The notes below the pieces were generated by a model. It did no database searches, was not told the DNA's origin, and was given only the letters and a program-made list of their open reading frames with translations. Position numbers and translations under genes: made by a program. Positions 63,899 through 64,000 of a stretch of 64,000 nt of DNA are shown here, piece after piece. Every line of letters begins with the position of its first letter. Positions within the stretch are counted from its first letter, which is position 1. The stretch is from Trametes villosa (taxonomy: Eukaryota > Basidiomycota > Agaricomycetes > Polyporales > Polyporaceae): NCBI GenBank assembly GCA_002964805.2, contig PUDQ02000066.1, positions 682,001 through 746,000 of the forward strand, in the 5' to 3' direction.

Positions 63899-64000
63899 GC
63901 TTGTAGTGATGTCGAGGAGGAGACTAGGAGATCGATAGAGATCTGCTAGCGATGGGCGCCACAAAGCTTACATCTCTTATACCCGAGGGCCGGCCTGAAG

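Overview
This window is nuclear DNA of a filamentous basidiomycete, most likely a white-rot agaricomycete of the polypore type. The support is the gene architecture: many phase-consistent GT-AG introns of about 50-70 nt, micro-exons, coding regions richer in GC than the gaps, and a gene set that includes two class II ligninolytic peroxidases, two alcohol-oxidase-like GMC flavoenzymes, three P450s, a DUF6533 membrane protein, and an aspartyl-tRNA synthetase fused to DUF2156. I assembled exons by hand from splice consensus, reading frame and paralogue comparison. No search or alignment tool was run, so family names rest on recognised motifs.

Layout, left to right. 1-191: 3' end of a CE1 esterase. 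601-2835: TCP11/SOK1-like gene. 3339-8604: two MBL-fold lactonase-like genes enclosing two tiny two-exon genes for secreted cysteine peptides. 9808-12221: a 14-exon P450. 12523-18712: tandem pair of alcohol-oxidase-like genes on the minus strand. 19521-22277: two orphan genes, one acidic and probably membrane anchored. 22630-31490: a large inverted duplication whose arms each carry a versatile peroxidase gene, with a mitochondrial-type CDF metal transporter in the centre. 33176-35607: second copy of the 14-exon P450, with its duplicated promoter. 36097-38303: a different, intact P450 on the minus strand. 39186-42093: divergent pair of orphan paralogues. 43303-44105: strong core promoter and a small orphan gene. 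44700-45617: caleosin/peroxygenase. 46057-47220 and 52340-53536: two F-box-like paralogues flanking the AspRS-DUF2156 fusion (ErdS, sterol aspartylation) and an intron-containing tRNA-Arg(UCU). 53918-57845: divergent CECR5-type HAD hydrolase and Pex30-like dysferlin-domain peroxin. 58297-60071: DUF6533 protein. 61004-63898: tandem epoxide hydrolases.

Functional reading (inference): the peroxidases, the H2O2-producing oxidases, P450s, epoxide hydrolases, peroxygenase and lactonases fit a wood-decay and aromatic-detoxification neighbourhood built by repeated local duplication. The right third holds mostly housekeeping genes. The least described items are the pair of two-exon secreted peptides between the lactonase genes and the orphan paralogue families.
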